From Acipenser ruthenus (Eukaryota; Chordata; Actinopteri; Acipenseriformes; Acipenseridae), in contig NC_081198.1 of assembly GCF_902713425.1 (NCBI RefSeq), forward strand, positions 23,357,188 to 23,421,187: a DNA stretch of 64,000 nt, given 5' to 3'. The position numbers and the translations under genes were made by a program. How positions within the stretch are numbered: position 1 is the stretch's first letter; the number at the start of each line of letters is the position of its first letter. Below the pieces are notes generated by a model. That model was not told the origin of the DNA. It saw only the letters and a list, made by a program, of their open reading frames with translations, and did not search any database. Positions 18,945-31,176 of this stretch are shown piece after piece.

Positions 18945-21900
18945 TTATTCCATCTTCACGTCCTGAAGTCCGGCGATCCTCCACTCCGCGCAGGCCTTGT
19001 CCTTCCCGAGGGTCCGGATGTCCAGAATTACAAAGTCCTTGATAAGAGTTTGTGCCCTTCTGGTCGTGGTGATAGTGTCTAGCTCCTGCTTGTGATAGAC
19101 ACAGACGTTACGGCCTTCCCACAGGATCTGCTTGACAACATTGATGACACGCCAAACGCACTTAGCTATGCTGGTATCGATTCCTCCCGCAGGCCCATAG
19201 AGCACAGTCTCAGCGGTCATCTTGGCCGTGTCAGCAAACCTGTTTAGGAAGACAGAGACAGAGAGCCAGACACTGCCAGCCACATCACACTCCCAGAAGA
19301 TATGGGCTGGTGTTTCTCTCTTGCGGCACTTTGCATAGGGGCATGTTTCTACTTGGGCTAGTCCCCTCCTGAACATGAACGCTCGAGTGGGGAGTGCACT
19401 GTGGACGGTGTTCCATGCTATATCCTTCTGGACATTACTGAGGCAGCTGTGAGACACATTCTCCCAGATTTTTTGGCTTTGGGTGAGGGAGAAAGTAGCT
19501 ACTTTTTCAATTTCCTGGGAACCGGCAAGATATTTAGTTACAGCCTTGTATTCCCAGTAGGCCAATTTTGCTTTATCTAAGCCCAATTTATATATAGTGT
19601 CCCTTAAGGTTCTATAATACAATGGGGGGTCCCAGGAGTACGGCACGGTGTTATCAATAGTGCAGAGGCCCAAGGCCCTGAGACAGGTGGCAAAATAGAA
19701 ACGATTCATGTAACATACCTTCCTGTCCAGGGCCTGGATGTTCTTGATAGTTTGCGTGAGCCCCTGCACTCGGGTGAGCTGCACAACGTCCGGGACCCCC
19801 TTACCTCCCTTCTTGTCGGCTTTACTCAGGGTGGCTCGCTTTACCCTCTCCATCTTGCTGCCCCAGATAAAGCGGTGGATAATGCGGTCCACCACTTTTT
19901 TGGTGGTCCTGTCTGGGGGAAAGATTTTTCCTACATAAGAGAGGATGGGGAACAGTATAGACTTGGTTATTAATACTCTACCCGTCATTGTTAAGGATCT
20001 TGTGCTCCATCCGCCAATCTTTTTACGGACCTGGTTAATGGCCGCCGTCCAGCTCTGGGCCCCCGAGCTATTGTTCTCGAAAATGAGGCCCAGAATCTTG
20101 ATTTTGTCCTTTTTGACAGGGTACATGTCCGACAGTTCCCTATCTACCTGCCAATTTTTAGACACGTAGACTTCGCTCTTGGACTTATTAATCACTGCCC
20201 CGGTCGCCGTGCAGTACTTCTCAAGGATATTACTAATCCGAGGTACCGACGATGTGTTGGTGCAAATGAGTGACACATCGTCCATATATGCTGTTGTTTT
20301 GACCTGGACCACGTTGGATCCAGGCAGCTGGAAACCAGTTATATTGGTATCCCTACGAATTGCCTGCAGGAGGGGTTCAATGCACACGACATATAGCAGT
20401 GGGGATAGTGGGCAACCCTGTCTGACCCCTGACTGGATAGATATTTTACCAGTCAGGTGCCTGTTCACCAAGACTCGGGTACTAATGTTTGTATATATGG
20501 TTTTAACCCACTCCCTAAGTCCAGGAGCGAATTTCATCTGGTCCATCACTTTGTACATATATTCATGGCTTACCCTATCGAACGCCTTCTCCTGGTCAAG
20601 GTTGAACAGGCAGAGGGGATGGTTCCGTTCTCTAGAATAAGCCAGAATGTCCCTTGTTAACATTAAAATATCCGTGATGGACCTCCCTGGGACGCCACAA
20701 GCCTGGTCGGGGCCAATGACCAAAGGGAGGTGTACTTGTAGCCGGAGCATCAGAGCTTTGGCTAGTATCTTGTAATCCACGCAAAGGAGGCTGATTGGGT
20801 GCCAATTCCGTAGATCTTTAACTTCCCCTTTCTTATGAAGGAGAGTAATTACACTCTCCCGCATAGAAGGGCCCAACCGCTTCTCCCTGTAGACCGCTCT
20901 GTAGACCTCCGCTAAATGGACTTTTAGCATGTCCCAAAAAAGATGGTAATACTCACCCGGGATGCCATCTGGACCTGGCGTCTTACCGGTGTTCATGGTC
21001 TTAACCGCCTGGGTGAGCTCCTCCAGCGTGAGTTCTGGGTCCTTCTCCTCCTCCTCGTCGTCCCGCACTGAGTCAGGCTCCAACTGGCTCAGGAACCACT
21101 CTATCAGGGTGTCATCTGTAGCTTTGATGTTATATAGGTCCCTATAGAAGTTCTCTACCACTTTTTTCACTCCCTCACTATCCTCTACTATCCTCCCCCT
21201 GCTGTCGAGCATGGAGGACATCAAGTGCCGCTTCTCCCTCGTTTTCTGGAAGAAGAAGCGAGTACACTTTTCGTCTTCCTCCATTTTTTGCACTTTTGCA
21301 TTGTGCATGACCTTTCGTTGTTCCTCCCTACAAAGCACTGAAAGATCTAGCTTGGTCTGGGCTATCTCGTCGCTTACAGGGAACCCCCGAAGCTGAAGCA
21401 GGCTCAGATGCTGGAGGGCAGCATTCAGGTGTTTATATTTGGCCCTCCTTTCTTTTGCTTTCCTCTTGCCTGCTGCTATGAAATAACCCTTAGTTCTCAT
21501 TTTGACCATCTCCCACCACTCTATAGGGGAGTTGAATAGGTCACGCAAAGTGGTCCACTCAACAAGCCTGCTCTTATAGGCTGCAGCTATGGAGGGGTCA
21601 TCGAGTAAGGAGGTGTTTAATTTCCAAACCCCTGACCCCATCTGGGAGGTCTGAGGGACCTGCAATGTTACCAGAGAAGAAGACGGCCTGGGTGTCTACT
21701 GCCGTCTTCGTAAGGGAGCTGGTATGCAGGACGAGATCTATACGGGAGAAGGAGGTCCCAGATGAGCTCACCCAGGTAAAGGGAGGCACCAGGTCCTTAC
21801 CTGCATCACACAGGGAGAAATCAGATATTACGGAGGACAAAACTCTACTAGAGCGGTCGTTGCGTGGCCTGCTCCGGTCTACGTCCCTCAGAGCACAATT

Positions 21901-22018
21901 GAAGTCACCTGACACGATGACGGGTACGTTCCTCAGCAGGAGTGGACGCAGCTGTGGAAAAAATTGAACTCTTTCGTTTTGGTTAGTGGGTGCGTAGACA
22001 TTGACCAGTCTGAGGGGA
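18945..22018 (-). pseudogene. Keno ORF2, copy K4, two deletions
   Basis: RT and C-terminal knuckle are open from about 21665 down to 18945, with all RT motifs present. The 17-nt deletion at about 21673 removes Asp234 and His235 (SDH), essential in APE-like nucleases, and shifts the frame. Residues 1 to about 121 are lost with the 1.09-kb deletion. A private variant, SNVVQ before YMDD, is shared only with K5. Confidence 0.9.
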
Positions 22019-23232
22019 CTTCTTTCTTTTCCCCCCCTCGTCTCTACCCTTTCTTTTCCCCACCCTCTGCTGGTTCTTCACTCCCTTCCCCTCCTTCTCA
22101 CTCTCACTTTCACTGTCGCTTTTGCTTTCCTCCCCCACGGACTCAATCCTTATGGCGTCATAACGAGAGCCGAGGGGGAGTGCTGGCGCTGAGAGGGCCC
22201 TACTCAGGGGGGGGCCGCTGCTGGGTCCGGGCTCCCTCCCTGACTCGTGTTCTGCATCAGAGGAGCTACTGGAGGAGCTAGTGGAGTGGCTGTTGTACTC
22301 TCTCTCTGGGCTGGGGGAAGGGGTCCTCGTAAAACGGGACATGTCTCGGGGGCGGGGGGGTGAGGGGGTGCTGGTGATGATGGTGGTGCTGGAGTCTGGG
22401 TCTTGGATACTGTTGGTGGTGATGTGGACTGATCTTTGTTACTTGCTCCCTCTTCCTGCTCAGGCCTAGGCTTGTTCATGTTTGCCTTGCTGGCTCTGGC
22501 CATGTTGGCATAGGAAGAGGGGCAGTCCTTAAACAGGTGCCCCTTCTTTCCACACAAATTGCACTGCCTCTCTTCTCTGCAGTGGCTGGTCTCGTGGGGG
22601 GCGCCGCAGTTCCTGCACTTGACTACAGTACACGCGGCCGCCAGGTGTCCTAATTCCCCACATTTCCTGCAGAGTTTTGGCATCCCATTATAGAATACCA
22701 GCCCTCTGTTGGGCCCTAACACTATGGAGTTTGGAATGTGGCGGACGCCTCCAATGCCCGATGGATCAACATTAAGGCGTACCAGCCACTTTCTGGCTCC
22801 TGTCCAAACCCCATCTTCATCTGTAATTTTCCTCCCTTCTGATGACACCCTCCCATAGCGGTTAAGCCATGTTGTAATATCATAGTCGCTAACAGCCTCA
22901 TTGAAAAATTGGACAGTAACAACTTTCATTTCTCTGTCTGTCAGTGCATCCACACAAAATTCTTTGTATGGAGCGAGATATTTATTCTCCCCCCAAAAGG
23001 ACCACATTTCTTGTAACTTTTGGGGGTTCCTAAAACTGACCTCAAACACTTCCTTAAGCCCTGGCAATTTCACCAAACAATTCAAGTCAGAAGGGGAAAA
23101 ACCCATACCCCTCTGAAGAATGGTCCGGCTGAACTCCAGTCTCGTCAGTCCTGGTTCCGTTTCATCTTGCTTGTTTCTTGTGAAGCGCACCGCATTGTGC
23201 CTCCTGGTTTCCTGGGTTGGCCGGAACGCCAT
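22019..23232 (-). pseudogene. Keno ORF1, copy K4, 3' part deleted
   Basis: Starts normally at 23232. It holds the N-terminal domain and three zinc knuckles, then shifts frame in a G run (about 22364-22368, five G where K1 has six), a lesion shared by K4-K7. The C-terminal ~240 codons are gone with the internal deletion. Confidence 0.88.
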
Positions 23233-24264
23233 CCTTCAGCTGGCTCCTCCGATTGGGGTGGGAGAAGCCTCTGGACATCCGGGTTGTCTCTCTCTACGGA
23301 AAAGAGACAACGTAAGCAGCAAATCTGGGCAGTTGAAGGAACTATTACTTTAGTCCCTGAGGAGATGGTCGCCTCGCAAGAGGGACCCCCTCCCCAGGTG
23401 AACGGTGTCCTTCCCTGGCGGAGTAGGGGGCGCTGCTTGGCACCGAGACCACGTAGGAAGAATCGTGGCTGTGACGCCTCCTCAGGGTCCGGGGCCGCCC
23501 TCTGCTCCTCCCAGATGGCGCCCTCTGCTGGGCGCCTGCTGCTCTCTCGGTCTGGATCTCGATTACAATCAAGGGCTGGGGATGAGGTCGTCTAGGTCAT
23601 CAAAGGGTCCTCAAAGGTCGTCTGGATGGTAGGTCCTCCTTCTCTCTAACTCCAGGAACGTCTGGAAAAGCCGGAACCGCCTGAAAAAGAAAAAAACGGG
23701 AACCGCCTGAAAAAGAAAAAACTGCTCTCAACAGTCAACAAAATCTTGAAAGACCCTCGGCCTGGATTGGGCAAGCCAAAACCAGACTGAGCATTAGTCT
23801 TCCAAAAAGTTGCCGAGCTGAAGAAAGCCAGTCAAAAATAAAAAAAATTCTGTTCCTCCTCACCCGAACAAACCTCTCACAGACCCTCGGAGGGAGCGGG
23901 CAATGCCACTACCCTCTAAGCCTTAGTCTTAGAAAGATTTATTCGAACTGAAGAGAAGCCAGAGTATATGGCTGGCTAAGAAGGACCTGGCATAGGGACA
24001 TGTTCCATCACACTTGTCTGGTTAGCTGCATGCTCCCAGGAAACAAACTGCTGCTGTCTACATCATCACCACATGTGAATAAAAGAAAGAAAGACAGCAA
24101 GAAAGAAAGAGAGAAAGAAAGAGAAAGAAAGAAAGAGAGAAAGAAAAAAAAAGAAGTAAAACGGCGGTAAAACTTGCATCAACACTGGCACTCTCCCTCC
24201 AGCAGGGGTAGACAAAATGCTCACAGGAGAGATCCAGATCTGACTTTGACCAACGTTAGAGAAA

Positions 24265-24453
24265 GGTGTGCACCGTTCCCGGAGGTACTGCAATACCGGG
24301 CCGATGCGTGGAGTGGACGGAGCAAGCCCCTGTTCCATCTCCCGATTCCAAAAATCAATTTAATATATGGTCCCCTGATAGGGGACGTATCAGATATTAA
24401 ACTGATAAGAACAGATACTACACTTGATCTTAGCCAAAAGGCCGAGAAGCGAT
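24265..24453 (-). ncRNA. RNU2: U2 small nuclear RNA gene
   Basis: Full length, 189 nt. The PSE-like element at 24501-24518 has one change (24513, ggtagg for ggtggg), so promoter strength could differ. 3' box 24239-24254. Confidence 0.96.
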
Positions 24454-25042
24454 GGCGACTTGGCCCTTGCCCGGGGCCCCCAAGCCCGGACGGCACAGGG
24501 GGATTCAAAGGTAGGTGCAAAATTTCAAGCACAAGCAGACCCCAAAAAAACGGACTGCTGCTTCCAGAGGGGAAATGTGCAATTTAAGCAGGAGAAAACA
24601 AAACAAAGCAAAAACACACACATAACACCAAAAACAAAACATAAACTGGCGGAGTGCGTCTTACAAATAGTCATGCCAAGCTGCTATGCTGTGCAAGGTG
24701 CCTTGGTAACTAAAACTGTGCCTCGCTGGCTGGCTGGCTTGCTAAGAAGGTCCTGGCATAGGGACATGTTCCACCACACTTGTCTGGTTAGCTGCATGCT
24801 CCCAGGAAACAAACTGCTGCTGTCTACATCATCACCACATGTGAATAAAAGAAAGAAAGAAAGCAAGAAAGAAAGAGAAAGAAAGAGAGAAAGAAAGAAA
24901 GAGAGAAAGAAAGAAAGAAAGAAAAAAAAAGAAGTAAAACGGCGGGAAAACTTGCATCAACACTGGCACTCTCCCTCCAGCAGGGGTAGACAAAATGCTC
25001 ACAGGAGAGATCCAGATCTGACTTTGACCAACGTTAGAGAAA

Positions 25043-25231
25043 GGTGTGCACCGTTCCCGGAGGTACTGCAATACCGGGCCGATGCGTGGAGTGGACGGAG
25101 CAAGCCCCTGTTCCATCTCCCGATTCCAAAAATCAATTTAATATATGGTCCCCTGATAGGGGACGTATCAGATATTAAACTGATAAGAACAGATACTACA
25201 CTTGATCTTAGCCAAAAGGCCGAGAAGCGAT
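25043..25231 (-). ncRNA. RNU2: U2 small nuclear RNA gene
   Basis: Full length, 189 nt, common sequence. PSE-like element 25279-25296; 3' box 25017-25032. Starts 778 bp from the previous copy, the shortest unit in the window. Confidence 0.96.
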
Positions 25232-25832
25232 GGCGACTTGGCCCTTGCCCGGGGCCCCCCAGCCCGGACGGCACAGGGGGATTCAAAGGTGGGTGCAAAA
25301 TTCCAAGCACAAGCAGACCCCCAAAAAACGGGCTGCTGCTTCCAGAGGGGAAATGTGCAATTTAAGCAGGAGAAAACAAAACAAAGCAAAAACACACACA
25401 TAACACCAAAAACAAAACATAAACTGGCGGAGTGCGTCTTACAAATAGTCATGCCAAGCTGCTATGCTGTGCAAGGTGCCTTGGGTAACTACAACTGTGC
25501 CTCGCTGGCTGGCTGGCTTGCTAAGAAGGTCCTGGCATAGGGACATGTTCCACCACACTTGTCTGGTTAGCTGCATGCTCCCAGGAAACAACCTGCTGCT
25601 GTCTACATCATCACCACATGTGAATAAAAGAAAGAAAGACAGCAAGAAAGAAAGAGAGAAAGAAAGAGAGAAAGAGAGAAAGAAAGAGAGAAAGAAAGAA
25701 AGAGAGAAAGAAAAAAAAAAGAAGTAAAACGGCGGGAAAACTTGCATCAACACTGGCACTCTCCCTCCAGCAGGGGTAGACAAAATGCTCACAGGAGAGA
25801 TCCAGATCTGACTTTGACCAACGTTAGAGAAA

Positions 25833-26021
25833 GGTGTGCACCGTTCCCGGAGGTACTGCAATACCGGGCCGATGCGTGGAGTGGACGGAGCAAGCCCCTG
25901 TTCCATCTCCCGATTCCAAAAATCAATTTAATATATGGTCCCCTGATAGGGGACGTATCAGATATTAAACTGATAAGAACAGATACTACACTTGATCTTA
26001 GCCAAAAGGCCGAGAAGCGAT
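25833..26021 (-). ncRNA. RNU2: U2 small nuclear RNA gene
   Basis: Full length, 189 nt, common sequence. PSE-like element 26069-26086; 3' box 25807-25822. The upstream spacer lacks two bases (acaaactggtgg for acataaactggcgg, near 26209). Confidence 0.96.
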
Positions 26022-26619
26022 GGCGACTTGGCCCTTGCCCGGGGCCCCCCAGCCCGGACGGCACAGGGGGATTCAAAGGTGGGTGCAAAATTCCAAGCAC
26101 AAGCAGACCCCCAAAAAACGGGCTGCTGCTTCCAGAGGGGAAATGTGCAATTTAAGCAGGAGAAAACAAAACAAAGCAAAAACACACACATAACACCAAA
26201 AACAAAACAAACTGGTGGAGTGCGTCTTACAAATAGTCATGCCAAGCTGCTATGCTGTGCAAGGTGCCTTGGGTAACTACAACTGTGCCTCGCTGGCTGG
26301 CTGGCTTGCTAAGAAGGTCCTGGCATAGGGACATGTTCCACCACACTTGTCTGGTTAGCTGCATGCTCCCAGGAAACAACCTGCTGCTGTCTACATCATC
26401 ACCACATGTGAATAAAAGAAAGAAAGACAGCAAGAAAGAAAGAGAGAAAGAAAGAGAGAAAGAGAGAAAGAAAGAGAGAAAGAAAGAAAGAGAGAAAGAA
26501 AAAAAAAGAAGTAAAACGGCGGGAAAACTTGCATCAACACTGGCACTCTCCCTCCAGCAGGGGTAGACAAAATGCTCACAGGAGAGATCCAGATCTGACT
26601 TTGACCAACGTTAGAGAAA

Positions 26620-26808
26620 GGTGTGCACCATTCCCGGAGGTACTGCAATACCGGGCCGATGCGTGGAGTGGACGGAGCAAGCCCCTGTTCCATCTCCCGA
26701 TTCCAAAAATCAATTTAATATATGGTCCCCTGATAGGGGACGTATCAGATATTAAACTGATAAGAACAGATACTACACTTGATCTTAGCCAAAAGGCCGA
26801 GAAGCGAT
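26620..26808 (-). ncRNA. RNU2: U2 small nuclear RNA gene
   Basis: Full length, 189 nt. One change at 26630 (ccattcc for ccgttcc) near the RNA 3' end, shared with the remnant at 3507-3642. PSE-like element 26856-26873; 3' box 26594-26609. Confidence 0.96.
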
Positions 26809-27265
26809 GGCGACTTGGCCCTTGCCCGGGGCCCCCCAGCCCGGACGGCACAGGGGGATTCAAAGGTGGGTGCAAAATTTCAAGCACAAGCAGACCCCCA
26901 AAAAACGGGCTGCTGCTTCCAGAGGGGAAATGTGCAATTTAAGCAGGAGAAAACAAAACAAAGCAAAAACACACACATAACACCAAAAACAAAACATAAA
27001 CTGGCGGAGTGCGTCTTACAAATAGTCATGCCAAGCTGCTATGCTGTGCAAGGTGCCTTGGGTAACTACAACTGTGCCTCGCTGGCTGGCTGGCTTGCTA
27101 AGAAGGTCCTGGCATAGGGACATGTTCCACCACACTTGTCTGGTTAGCTGCATGCTCCCAGGAAACAACCTGCTGCTGTCTACATCATCACCACATGTGA
27201 ATAAAAGAAAGAAAGACAGCAAGAAAGAAAGAGAGAAAGAAAGAGAGAAAGAGAGAAAGAAAGAG

Positions 27266-27320
27266 GCAATTCGTAGGGATACCAATATAACTGGTTTCCA
27301 GCTGCCTGGATCCAACGTGG
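27266..27320 (+). mobile_element. 55-bp inverted scrap of Keno ORF2 beside K5
   Basis: Exact counterpart of 18108-18162, offset by 9158 bp, and followed by the same 13-bp inverted repeat (27319-27346). It was copied with the K4/K5 duplication. Confidence 0.88.
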
Positions 27321-27333
27321 CCCGGTATTGCCT

Positions 27334-27457
27334 GCAATACCGGGCCGATGCGTGGAGTAGCAAGCCCCTGTTCCATCTCCCGATTCCAAAAATCAATTTA
27401 ATATATGGTCCCCTGATAGGGGACGTATCAGATATTAAACTGATAAGAACAGATACT
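27334..27457 (-). ncRNA. RNU2: Altered U2 snRNA remnant flanking the K5 3' end
   Basis: Counterpart of 18176-18299, with the same six-base loss and the same long flank to U2 nt 35. Not functional. Confidence 0.88.
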
Positions 27458-28102
27458 CCTTTATTGAGATTTTACATTTTTTACATTTACACCCATTCGT
27501 TTTTTTCATTCATTTTACATTTCTTTTAAAGATGACATTCATGCATACAGACATACATTTTGTTTTAAAAGCATTTAAAATACATTTAAAAACACCAAGA
27601 CAATTGTGCTTTGTACATGGTTAAAACAGACACAGATTAAAATCAACATGAAAAAAACCTGTGCTGCTTTAAAAGTGACTGGAAAAAAAGAACCATCTAT
27701 AAAAAACCAGTGTTTGTGAGGGCCGGGGAGTGCTCTCTAAAAAAGTTCAAAAGTGAACATAAAACTAGATCTAAAACAGGGACAGGGGAAAAGGGACAGT
27801 GTATAGAACAGTGAGTTAAAATTCTAAAATTTTAAAACACTTAAAATGTAACTTTTAATAGTTTACATTAAAAATCTTAAGATACATAAAACAAAACAAA
27901 ACAAAATCAAATAAAACATTCAACGTAAATCAAATAAAAGTCCATAAAACTGAAACAAAAAGACTACATAAAACCAGGGCACCGTTGAAAAAACGGTCAT
28001 GCCAGCTAAAAAGGGCGGAATGCTGGCATGACAAAATAAATAAAAGGCTTAGCGGTGCCCCGTAGTCCCGCTCCTAGGAGCTAGCGGTTCCAGTTTTTTC
28101 CT

Positions 28103-31100
28103 TTATTCCATCTTCACGTCCTGAAGTCCGGCGATCCTCCACTCCGCGCAGGCCTTGTCCTTCCCGAGGGTCCGGATGTCCAGAATTACAAAGTCCTTGA
28201 TAAGAGTTTGTGCCCTTCTGGTCGTGGTGATAGTGTCTAGCTCCTGCTTGTGATAGACACAGACGTTACGGCCTTCCCACAGGATCTGCTTGACAACATT
28301 GATGACACGCCAAACGCACTTAGCTGTGCTGGTATCGATTCCTCCCGCAGGCCCATAGAGCACAGTCTCAGCGGTCATCTTGGCCGTGTCAGCAAACCTG
28401 TTTAGGAAGACAGAGACAGAGAGCCAGACACTGCCAGCCACATCACACTCCCAGAAGATATGGGCTGGTGTTTCTCTCTTGCGGCACTTTGCATAGGGGC
28501 ATGTTTCTACTTGGGCTAGTCCCCTCCTGAACATGAACGCTCGAGTGGGGAGTGCACTGTGGACGGTGTTCCATGCTATATCCTTCTGGACATTACTGAG
28601 GCAGCTGTGAGACACATTCTCCCAGATTTTTTGGCTTTGGGTGAGGGAGAAAGTAGCTACTTTTTCAATTTCCTGGGAACCGGCAAGATATTTAGTTACA
28701 GCCTTGTATTCCCAGGAGGCCAATTTTGCTTTATCTAAGCCCAATTTATATATAGTGTCCCTTAAGGTTCTATAATACAATGGGGGGTCCCAGGAGTACG
28801 GCACGGTGTTATCAATAGTGCAGAGGCCCAAGGCCCTGAGACAGGTGGCAAAATAGAAACGATTCATGTAACATACCTTCCTGTCCAGGGCCTGGATGTT
28901 CTTGATAGTTTGCGTGAGCCCCTGCACTCGGGTGAGCTGCACAACGTCCGGGACCCCCTTACCTCCCTTCTTGTCGGCTTTACTCAGGGTGGCTCGCTTT
29001 ACCCTCTCCATCTTGCTGCCCCAGATAAAGCGGTGGATAATGCGGTCCACCACTTTTTTGGTGGTCCTGTCTGGGGGAAAGATTTTTCCTACATAAGAGA
29101 GGATGGGGAACAGTATAGACTTGGTTATTAATACTCTACCCGTCATTGTTAAGGATCTTGTGCTCCATCCGCCAATCTTTTTACGGACCTGGTTAATGGC
29201 CGCCGTCCAGCTCTGGGCCCCCGAGCTATTGTTCTCGAAAATGAGGCCCAGAATCTTGATTTTGTCCTTTTTGACAGGGTACATGTCCGACAGTTCCCTA
29301 TCTACCTGCCAATTTTTAGACACGTAGACTTCGCTCTTGGACTTATTAATCACTGCCCCGGTCGCCGTGCAGTACTTCTCAAGGATATTACTAATCCGAG
29401 GTACCGACGATGTGTTGGTGCAAATGAGTGACACATCGTCCATATATGCTGTTGTTTTGACCTGGACCACGTTGGATCCAGGCAGCTGGAAACCAGTTAT
29501 ATTGGTATCCCTACGAATTGCCTGCAGGAGGGGTTCAATGCACACGACATATAGCAGTGGGGATAGTGGGCAACCCTGTCTGACCCCTGACTGGATAGAT
29601 ATTTTACCAGTCAGGTGCCTGTTCACCAAGACTCGGGTACTAATGTTTGTATATATGGTTTTAACCCACTCCCTAAGTCCAGGAGCGAATTTCATCTGGT
29701 CCATCACTTTGTACATATATTCATGGCTTACCCTATCGAACGCCTTCTCCTGGTCAAGGTTGAACAGGCAGAGGGGATGGTTCCGTTCTCTAGAATAAGC
29801 CAGAATGTCCCTTGTTAACATTAAAATATCCGTGATGGACCTCCCTGGGACGCCACAAGCCTGGTCGGGGCCAATGACCAAAGGGAGGTGTACTTGTAGC
29901 CGGAGCATCAGAGCTTTGGCTAGTATCTTGTAATCCACGCAAAGGAGGCTGATTGGGTGCCAATTCCGTAGATCTTTAACTTCCCCTTTCTTATGAAGGA
30001 GAGTAATTACACTCTCCCGCATAGAAGGGCCCAACCGCTTCTCCCTGTAGACCGCTCTGTAGACCTCCGCTAAATGGACTTTTAGCATGTCCCAAAAAAG
30101 ATGGTAATACTCACCCGGGATGCCATCTGGACCTGGCGTCTTACCGGTGTTCATGGTCTTAACCGCCTGGGTGAGCTCCTCCAGCGTGAGTTCTGGGTCC
30201 TTCTCCTCCTCCTCGTCGTCCCGCACTGAGTCAGGCTCCAACTGGCTCAGGAACCACTCTATCAGGGTGTCATCTGTAGCTTTGATGTTATATAGGTCCC
30301 TATAGAAGTTCTCTACCACTTTTTTCACTCCCTCACTATCCTCTACTATCCTCCCCCTGCTGTCGAGCATGGAGGACATCAAGTGCCGCTTCTCCCTCGT
30401 TTTCTGGAAGAAGAAGCGAGTACACTTTTCGTCTTCCTCCATTTTTTGCACTTTTGCATTGTGCATGACCTTTCGTTGTTCCTCCCTACAAAGCACTGAA
30501 AGATCTAGCTTGGTCTGGGCTATCTCGTCGCTTACAGGGAACCCCCGAAGCTGAAGCAGGCTCAGATGCTGGAGGGCAGCATTCAGGTGTTTATATTTGG
30601 CCCTCCTTTCTTTTGCTTTCCTCTTGCCTGCTGCTATGAAATAACCCTTAGTTCTCATTTTGACCATCTCCCACCACTCTATAGGGGAGTTGAATAGGTC
30701 ACGCAAAGTGGTCCACTCAACAAGCCTGCTCTTATAGGCTGCAGCTATGGAGGGGTCATCGAGTAAGGAGGTGTTTAATTTCCAAACCCCTGACCCCATC
30801 TGGGAGGTCTGAGGGACCTGCAATGTTACCAGAGAAGAAGACGGCCTGGGTGTCTACTGCCGTCTTCGTAAGGGAGCTGGTATGCAGGACGAGATCTATA
30901 CGGGAGAAGGAGGTCCCAGATGAGCTCACCCAGGTAAAGGGAGGCACCAGGTCCTTACCTGCATCACACAGGGAGAAATCAGATATTACGGAGGACAAAA
31001 CTCTACTAGAGCGGTCGTTGCGTGGCCTGCTCCGGTCTACGTCCCTCAGAGCACAATTGAAGTCACCTGACACGATGACGGGTACGTTCCTCAGCAGGAG

Positions 31101-31176
31101 TGGACGCAGCTGTGGAAAAAATTGAACTCTTTCGTTTTGGTTAGTGGGTGCGTAGACATTGACCAGTCTGAGGGGA
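28103..31176 (-). pseudogene. Keno ORF2, copy K5, two deletions
   Basis: Shares with K4 the 17-nt deletion in the SDH motif and the loss of the N-terminal endonuclease. RT and knuckle are open from about 30823 to 28103. Residue SWEYK is restored relative to K4 (YWEYK). Confidence 0.9.

Larger units (their letters stand above)
18296..23963 (-). mobile_element. Keno-like LINE, copy K4, internally deleted
   Basis: 5668 bp. The 3'UTR runs to 18944 and ends tactcctttattg on the plus strand. ORF2 follows from 18945, then an internal deletion of about 1.09 kb at 22018/22019 joins the endonuclease region to the middle of ORF1. The 5'UTR is 23233-23963, with the shared spacer junction. A 17-nt deletion near 21673 also removes the endonuclease SDH motif. 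K4 is nearly identical to K5. Confidence 0.92.
23964..27453 (-). repeat. U2 array segment between K4 and K5 (four whole U2 genes)
   Basis: This is the longest LINE-free run. Microsatellites lie at about 24081-24156, 24846-24933, 25625-25723, 26414-26511 and 27203-27265. The units starting at 25043 and 25833 look nearly identical to each other. Confidence 0.9.

Noticed and set aside
20962-21147. YMDD-type RT as a sign of an LTR or retroviral polymerase
   Set aside because: Neighbouring motifs (LDQEKAFD, GVRQGCPLSP), the N-terminal APE-like nuclease and the C-terminal knuckle are those of an L1/Tx1-type LINE.
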